A stretch of DNA of 64,000 nt, from positions 47,132,185 to 47,196,184 of the forward strand of contig NC_088867.1 in NCBI RefSeq assembly GCF_032884065.1. The letters run 5' to 3'. Origin of the DNA: Artemia franciscana. Its lineage: Eukaryota > Arthropoda > Branchiopoda > Anostraca > Artemiidae. Below the pieces are notes generated by a model, which was given only the letters and a program-made list of their open reading frames with translations, was not told where the DNA came from and ran no database searches. The translations under genes and the position numbers were made by a program. Shown piece by piece: positions 56,517-64,000 of the stretch. How positions within the stretch are numbered: position 1 is the first letter of the stretch; every line of letters begins with the position of its first letter.

Positions 56517-59500
56517 AGTGTTTGATGAGAACTTGACGTCACGTCACCATGATTTAGATCACTTAATATTAAAATAAATATTTCTAACCTAAAATTTGAC
56601 CCTGTAAAGGGGAAGGGGGGCTAACAACCGAAACTTTGATGTTCGATCAGAAAAACAGCTTACATGCATTTATCAGCAAAAAAAATTTATCTGTGAAAAT
56701 GCAGTGGAAAGGGCCATGATTTCGCTAATTTTACAACGAAGTTACCCTTAGGAGACATTGGTCCAAAGTCCCTGGAATGCCACGATCTGGAATCTAAAAG
56801 TCGAATAGATTACAATTCCTGGTCACACACAGAAATCTGGTCTTAAGGGTGAGCTATTCAGGTCCAGAATTGAAGCTGTGACGCTTCTAGGCCAAGCGGT
56901 TTAGCAACACCGTTTTTGCAAAATTTTCAGGAAAATCTCCAAAAATTAGGGAATAGTAGAAGCATTGAAGAGAACGCAACTGATACAGAATTCCTGTATT
57001 GCTTTAAAATCACTTTCTTGTGAATAACCAGCGCGGTGGCGGAGTACACCCGGCTCTTTCATGATAAATCACCAGCGATAATTTATTGCACCCCCGACCC
57101 AGGCCTGTTGGTAAATCTGGGCTTGGGGTAACATTCAACACCTTGGTAATTTTAGGAAAGTGCTCTAACTTACTTCTTGTTTTGCTAACCAAAGAAAAGA
57201 CAAAAAATAGTGAAATGTATAGCAGGCTTTTCTTCTATTAATTAAAAGTTATCCAAGCAAGGATGTTTTATACCAAGAACTAAATGATACTCTGAATGAC
57301 GATTACGATCAACCACCTGGAGTATAAATCTCGGTTTAAAAAATATTGAGTTAAAACACAGCCAATTTGCATTGTTTACTACTTCAACAGAATAAAAGGA
57401 ATAACTGGTAGTCCCTTGTTACCATAAACCACTAAATTACTGTTTTACCTTGATAAGAACTTAAGTAAAAACGTCATACCATTAGTCAAGAATTTTTAAC
57501 GAACTACTCTTATCGTTATTACAAAAAAATTATGAGCAAGAATAAATAAAATGGAAAATACTATTCAACAGCCCAATGTTTAAAGAAACTCGAATGGTCC
57601 CCTTTAAAGCAGAACTTGTATCTACCTATCGGGTCAGAATAGGACTTATGTCCTGACCAGATCCAAAATTAAAATAAAATTATGTTTGAAACAAAAGGTT
57701 ATTAATCTTATCTTATCTGCCATGTTTTGAAGAATTTAGCTGAGACAGGGAAGCGACGGAAGTTCGAAAAAAAGTACAAAAATACACACATCATATGTAA
57801 AATATTAGAAATTATGCAGAATTTTGCCGGGGCAAAGGACCCACCCATAGCATATTTTGCCCGTATTTTGCAATTTCTCTACCCTGTGACGCGTAGACAT
57901 TACCCCCATTCATTAATTTGTTCATATAAAACATTAATTTGTTCCCATAATTTTCGGTAAGTTCTACATGGTATGCTGTTTCTGAATTTTGACGAACATA
58001 AAAAAAAAACATTCCTTATATCCCCTGAACTCATAAACAATTGCAAGGACCAATTAGTCAAAGAAATAACATAACATGTGTTCCTAATAAGGTATCGTGG
58101 ATGGCATCTATAACAACCGAGGGGGTTCCTATGCTATTACTAGTGTCCCTGAAGTATGTCAATAAAAGAATTATCTAAATTATCAAAGCAACAGCTTTCA
58201 TATGACTGATCGTTCAATGTATTGTTCAAGGATTTTATTCAGGTTTTCCCATATTTTTTCACGGCTTTAAGAGTAGGACTAACGGGTAATTAATTACCGT
58301 CGAATGCCTAGACCTCTGCAAGGTTTGTGCTAGATAGAAAAAATAATTACTACTTAAGCTCCATTGCATTTAGCATAAGTATTGCTGTAGATTGTATGGT
58401 GTTTTAAAAGATACACACCTATTCAGGCTAATAGGTTTTTATAGATGATACACATTATGTCAAATATTTCAAAAATTGAGAAAAGGATTTGAATAAGTTT
58501 AGTCACACAGAAACAACTGAACTTCCAGAACCAAAATATTGGGTTCTTAAAAGAAAAATGTCACATTTTTGACGTTTTACTCCCTTTACCCACCATCCCA
58601 AACGAACTTCATGCGCACCTTACTGCCGTTTATCACCAGCTAATCCATGGTAGGTCATCAATTCCCAAAGAAAATGACATGCCATATATAAAGAAAATTA
58701 CTTTCAACGATTGCATTATATGTATCCGAACATTACTATTATATCTAATTCAAGATAAGATTTTCGTGTTTAGCCCAATATGATCTTCTCACGACAAACA
58801 ATACACTTGAATGAATAAGTAGGCTGAAGCCCTATTATAAATATGAGTGTATAATTAATAAAAAAGCAGACCTTGAACTCTTAAGAGAAGAAACAAAAAA
58901 GGCACTCTAAAATAAGGACCACTGGGGGCTTATAGAACCAGTGAAATTCTATTCAAATGGACGAGATTTGAAAAGAGGATAGAGACCGCTTGTAGTTTTA
59001 GTTTACAACCATCTAGATGAGCTGTTTCTTAGCTTGAACCTGTTATGGGACAGTGGAACTGATCTTTTTGGAATCAGCAAAAATTTGGCAGTTACAATGC
59101 GTTTTCTCATTGATTGATCGAAATATAAGATTTTTGAACTTATCCTTTACTAACACACTGCTAAGAGCAAATCATTTACCTAGATACTAAAGCTCAAATG
59201 AATATAAATGTGGCCAAGTTATATCGGCTTTGACTAGCTGATTGTGTCTCAAAGACTTCAAAAAAAAAAAACTACACACATGAACAGTGGAAAATACCCA
59301 TACTTTCAGACACTGGAACGAGCATTTTTTCTTCAATATTGGCACTCTTGAAAGCACATCGTTGCAGATAGGCACATTTCAGAAACGTACGCAAGTAACG
59401 AAAACCCCACTGTTAATCTCACCACAACCTCTTCTATTTGATCATTTCTCGGGAAACCCATGACAAAAATGAACCAAAGGAGATCAGTTCGTCATTATGT

Positions 59501-62500
59501 TCTGTAGCCTCAACAGCTGATATACTCTAATGCCAACACTAATAACATCAAAATAAGGTGGATGTCTGATTAACGGTCAAAACAAGCTCAACGATTGACC
59601 TGGGTCTTGCCATCATAGGACACTGGCTGAACCAAACTTGTTTACCTGTTCGGCCAAAAATAGACGAATTTTGAAATGTTTTTGAAAAAAGTGCTCAAGT
59701 TAGTTATTATAAAAATCCATTTTCGTGGAAATCCTAGAAAAACTATTTAGCTTCTCCCGTTTTGTGACGGAGGGATATTTAGATACATCATTAGTGTTTT
59801 TTTCGACTGAACAGAGTATGATTCTCTTGAAAGTTCATGATAGAACCGTCCCTGAAAATACTCTAGCATACCTGCTTGGAAAACATTAAAGATCACCGTA
59901 CCGTTTCAGAGAGCTTTTGGAGTTCCCTTTTGTACCACCGAAGTTGATTCAAAACTGTGTAGACACAAAAATATTATTCATGCTGAATGTACACTGAACA
60001 AACAGCGCTTTGCTAACAATTAGGGAGACTACGTCTTCTTTTTTTTTATCTAACCTCTCGTTGGCTTTTCAAAATGTAGACACTTAAGATCACCTATCAA
60101 CATTTACCAAATTGCTCTTAAAGTTCCCTGTGACAGAATTCTTTAATAGGCCGTTTCTTTGAGATGGTCAGCCGATGCTTTTTGACAACGTTTATAGCAA
60201 TTTCATTTCCAGGCTAGTCTTTCTGTCACCTAAATATTAGAAAAAAACTGAAAAATTGACCGGTTGATGGTCTTAAATATGGTAACACTAAAAAAATAAG
60301 TAATTCTTACAGGCAAGGATGTTCAGGGAGGAATCAAGCACCACCCTGCCCAAACAGCCAAAAATAAAACTTAAATTTTACTATTTAGTGTGACGCTCGT
60401 CTAAAGAAAAACAATTAAAAAAATTATTCCCCCCCTAACTAATTGTCCACAGCCTGCTCCCCAGTAAGATATTCTGTGGTAGGACTTATTTAGAGTGGAA
60501 GGTTATTTATTTAGCTGATTTAAGCATAAAATACATTTACCAAGTATTTTCACAAGCAGAAAAAAAGGAACCTATTATATTCTTTAGAAACCAAAACAAC
60601 TTCCAAACCACATTAAAACGGAGCGGATGAATCAATGCAACCTGCTCAGCTAAAATAGAGCAAAAAAATGTCAATCCCTAAAATTTAGTTTGAATAGGCT
60701 GAATGATTGCTTGGAGTTTCCGATATCAAAGTGTTTTTTTTTTCTTCCAAGGCAATTACTTTCGAACTTACAAGTTCGTATTGCCTACCAGTCTTCTAAC
60801 GTTGCTGTCCAAAGAAGTCAAAAAGGCCAGTTAATGCTCACAATTTATTTACTGTACAAAACAAGCATCTCCTATTCAATAAATCCGTGGAGAACAAAAA
60901 TATCTGTACATTCGCGCATTTATACACATAAAAGGAAATGCACCTGTCAATAACAGATGGGAAAGGGGGGAACGCCTAGTCCACCAATTCACGAACGCTC
61001 GACCGCACGATACGAAAACAAAAGAAAAATCTACAAATAAACTTTAAAATTATATATATATAAAAAGCACTCTTTTGAGATACATTTAGATATCGAATTT
61101 CGTCGGACGTTCAAAATTTACAATTCGACTATCTACAGAATTAAATGAACAAAATCACAGGCTTTCTATAAAGAATTCTTTGTACCTTTCCAAAAAAGGG
61201 GGATAATCAGTCGTATCGTTGAACGGTGACGAGTACTGCAAAAACAGACATAAAATTGAAGTCACCATTGACAATCACGAGTAAGACTTTCAGCTCAAAG
61301 AGCTGAAGGCTTTATTCTTCATCAAACGAGACTGAAAACAGTAAGAGCTTAAAGCAAGTTTTTTTTTTTTTTTATTAGTTTAATAGAAAAATTCGAGTAT
61401 CTGAACTTCAGAAACATAATCATATTTAAAAGTAAATTATTAAGCTTTCATCAGTTACTGTTTTCTGCTCCGCCTGATTTTAGCTTTTGGACATCGAACA
61501 AACGCCCAAATGTTTCTGACGCACAGCCATTTCAAAAACTTGTCAAATCCGGCAACACTGACCAGAGTAAAATAAATAATCTTTAAAAAGGATCACAAAT
61601 ATTACGGTGTACAAGAAAACAAAAGTTGCAGTCGTGTACTTCCATTTTGAGGTAAAGAATAAAGAGGAGTTTGGTGAAAGTACAACCTATATAAGACAAT
61701 GATGGTTCCCATTTCCACGTCAATGCTAGAAAAAAAAAACAACAAAAAACAATAAAACTAACCTACCAATATTTTTATAGATACTCAAATAGTTTACTTC
61801 AAATTTTAAAGAGATGCTACGAATATAGAACTTCCAAATTCTGAAATAAACAGTTGTAGAAGCATAGAGATGGTAGAAATGGGAGTAACAAAAAAAAAGA
61901 AGAAAAAGAACCTATCACTGGTTTGAAAAAAACGGTACAAAACCGCAATTGGCCAAGCCTTTTCCAACAGACTAGTGTTAGTAGACAAACAGACAGAGAG
62001 CCAGCCAGGTTAGCAAACACTGAAATCACAGCACTGAAAACTTCTTTGCTCGACTGCTTGTTTGAGATTCGCTCTTGAACTTGGTCCCAAACAACTCCAT
62101 AATAAAAAAGGGAGAAAAACACGTCGATTTTAGTTAAAAACACACAACTGGAACACTTTATTATCTTGTACTCACAGGTAAATAATTTGTGTTGCACAAT
62201 CAAGCAAGCTTCATCCACATTTGCCGGAATAGGGACACCATAAGATGAGAGATAAGCGTCAACTGCGGCTTCAGAAAATCATGCGGTTATAATTTAGACC
62301 GTGTTTAGGTTTGAAGTCTTTTTATGAATGAGATCACAGCACAAAAATCGAGGATCGATATCCTCAGGCTTTCCCCACTTTCAAGGGGAGGAGTCTCTTG
62401 GAGGAAACTATGGGAAGATCCAACACATCTTATGTCAAGGAATTAAGGCAGTCAGGTTGCTTTGAATCCTTCCCCTGGTTTCTAACAAGGGGGCTTCTCC

Positions 62501-62538
62501 CCCATCTATCACCAACAGGTGAGCCACTCGACGCCAGC

Positions 62539-63084
62539 CTAACTAGCGACGAAAGCAGCCATATGCTCATATGCAAGGATATTGCGCGCGTCCATTGCGA
62601 AGTCTAGCTTGCAAGAAGAGTCGCTATAATCAAGACCAGGAGAGGATGAAGGTGTTGAAACATATGATGACGAAGATGGTGTTGGAGATAGTTGTGCCAA
62701 TCGTATTGACTCAGCAATCTGACGCTCATCATAAAGGACGCAAATAGAACCATTTTCACCAATTCTATAAGACACTTCGGATGGATCCACCCACATTGTT
62801 AATTCACTTGGAAACAGGGTATACAGAAACGTCGCTGGAATACCCGAGTCTTCACCTGCCTGAGCAAGTAAAGGGTCAATTTTCCCGTTAATCCTTATAC
62901 ATCTGTATCCTGATCCCTTACAGGGCCTTTCAGGAAACCAATGGTCCCTGTATCTCAATCTTAGGGTTTCAATAATATTTTCTCGTAACATGTCTAACTG
63001 ATGTTGCGGAATGGCGGCCGCGGTTTTCTTCAACCTGACCAGGCTGACAAGAAAATTGGCAGCAGATGTCACTTCTAATCTCAT
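62539..63084 (-). CDS. BTG: BTG/Tob-family antiproliferative protein (BTG1/2-like), copy 2
   Basis: Intact 181-codon frame whose translation is identical to the copy at 39593-40138, with the same box A (HWFPERPCKGSGYRCIRI, residues about 48-65) and box B (SELTMWVDPSEVSYRIGE, residues about 93-110). The 5' UTR acceptor is preserved at 63160/63161. Perfect protein identity, intact splicing signals and low flanking divergence point to the same locus represented twice rather than to an old paralogue. If it were a true paralogue it would be functional by sequence. Confidence 0.95.
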   Translation of the reverse strand: MRLEVTSAANFLVSLVRLKKTAAAIPQHQLDMLRENIIETLRLRYRDHWFPERPCKGSGYRCIRINGKIDPLLAQAGEDSGIPATFLYTLFPSELTMWVDPSEVSYRIGENGSICVLYDERQIAESIRLAQLSPTPSSSSYVSTPSSSPGLDYSDSSCKLDFAMDARNILAYEHMAAFVAS

Positions 63085-63160
63085 TTTTATTTTTCGCTTT
63101 GAAACAAATCACAGCTCAATCTTTCTGCAAAAATCGATCTGGGATAGCGACAGAAAATAC
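63085..63160 (-). other. BTG 5' UTR exon part and splice acceptor, copy 2
   Basis: Same CCTTCCAG|GTATTTTCTG acceptor as in copy 1, preserved without change. Upstream sequence to 64000 is the putative 5' intron. Confidence 0.6.
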
Positions 63161-64000
63161 CTGGAAGGAAAATAAAATATTTTTAAAATTCTTTCCATTA
63201 TTCATTCAATTTGGCACAACTAGGTAGGAAAATGGAAAGGCGGTGCAAAAAAGAACATAAAAAGCTAAGGGAGTCTATACAATATACTAGTAAAATAAAC
63301 GGTATAACTCACTTGCCGTTTCCTTTTAAACAATTGAACAACAAATTTTTGTTTAAAGGATAGATCTAATCTCCTGACCTGCCACCCCACAGGAGGACAA
63401 CTTGCTTTTCGTTAGGGGGACCCTTCTTTTGTTCTAGCCACACAATGGAATCAAGCCATATTTTTCGAGAGGTTATTGTTTAACACAAGGTAAGTCAAAT
63501 GAGCACCTTAGACCAGGGACGTACACAGGGGAAGTACATCCCTTTCAAATCCTAAGTTTTCCCGAATTACGGCATTTTTTTTCTTGTAAACATTTCATAA
63601 TTCTTCCTCAGCTTTTCCATAAAACAAGGAATCTAATTGTGCAATTTTTACTTTTAAAAGCATGTTTCCTTTGTAAGTGTTTATAAGCAATTAAAAGATA
63701 TTTACAAGTAATTAAGTCAATATAAGTAATTGTAATCCATTTAGAAGTAATTTAATAGCTAAAAAGCAATTTATAAGTATTTTCAGTGTCAGACAACGTA
63801 TTGACACATTAATCCCTAACCACATTTAGCCCAACCACAATAAAGTAGTATTACTAAATTAGGAGGACCGAGAGTTTCGATGCTTCAGCGATTTAAGCAC
63901 AATATTAAGAAATAGTGCATCAAATAATAGGTATCATATCCGCTGATCTTATAAGGGGTCAACCATTATGTTTTAAGGCTTAGGTGCTCAGCCCTCTTAA

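Larger units (their letters stand above)
56358..64000. repeat. 7.64-kb duplicated block, copy 2 (contains BTG)
   Basis: Collinear with 33410-41057 to the window edge, with only scattered single-base and small indel differences. It starts abruptly at the last N of the gap, with no shared left flank, as expected for a separate contig. It contains the matching poly-A run (56472-56515), the BTG gene and its splice acceptor. No extra gene is seen in 56516-62538. Confidence 0.95.

Overview
This is a eukaryotic, AT-rich, repeat-dominated nuclear window, most likely from an invertebrate. Protein-coding exons are rare and intron-bearing. Low-copy sequence is buried in decayed LINEs, a Helitron, MITEs, foldback elements, satellites and long (TA)n tracts. 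Several repeat families resemble, from memory, those of the brine shrimp Artemia; that assignment is an inference. A run of exactly 100 Ns (56258-56357) marks a scaffold join.

Layout. 1-13.4 kb: copies of one composite repeat of about 1.7 kb (called the 'hairpin-foldback unit' here), including three head-to-tail copies at 8108-13442, with MITEs, (TA)n and a small satellite. 13.4-17 kb: mostly unassigned, with one probable exon of an inositol-pentakisphosphate 2-kinase-like gene on the minus strand and a LINE tail fragment. 17.4-22.5 kb: a badly decayed jockey/CR1-like LINE followed by tandem and inverted repeats. 22.6-24.5 kb: an internally rearranged Helitron with both ends and a broken helicase remnant. 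24.5-33.4 kb: a foldback element with flanking 12-bp direct repeats, then minus-strand hairpin-foldback units, one nested precisely inside another. 33.4-41.1 kb: low-copy sequence holding a BTG-family antiproliferative gene. 41-51.9 kb: dispersed inverted repeats, a MITE, a LINE fragment and a satellite of repeated 'AAATAAGAGCTCTGAG'-type units. 51.9-55 kb: a 5'-truncated RTE-like LINE disabled by stops and frameshifts, with a tandemly duplicated 3' end. 55.2-56.3 kb: an unassigned ORF and a 30-bp minisatellite. 56358-64000: a near-identical second copy of 33410-41057, including BTG.

The only complete gene recognised is BTG, present twice with identical predicted protein. The second copy begins directly at the N gap, so it is best read as an alternative haplotype placed in tandem, or else a very recent duplication. 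The most unusual signal is the hairpin-foldback unit. It starts TCAAACAG followed by a 9-bp-stem hairpin, carries two long foldbacks and ends TTATTTAA. It occurs head to tail with no spacer, and in one case sits inside a run of A without target duplication. Together these suggest a rolling-circle (Helentron-like) non-autonomous element.
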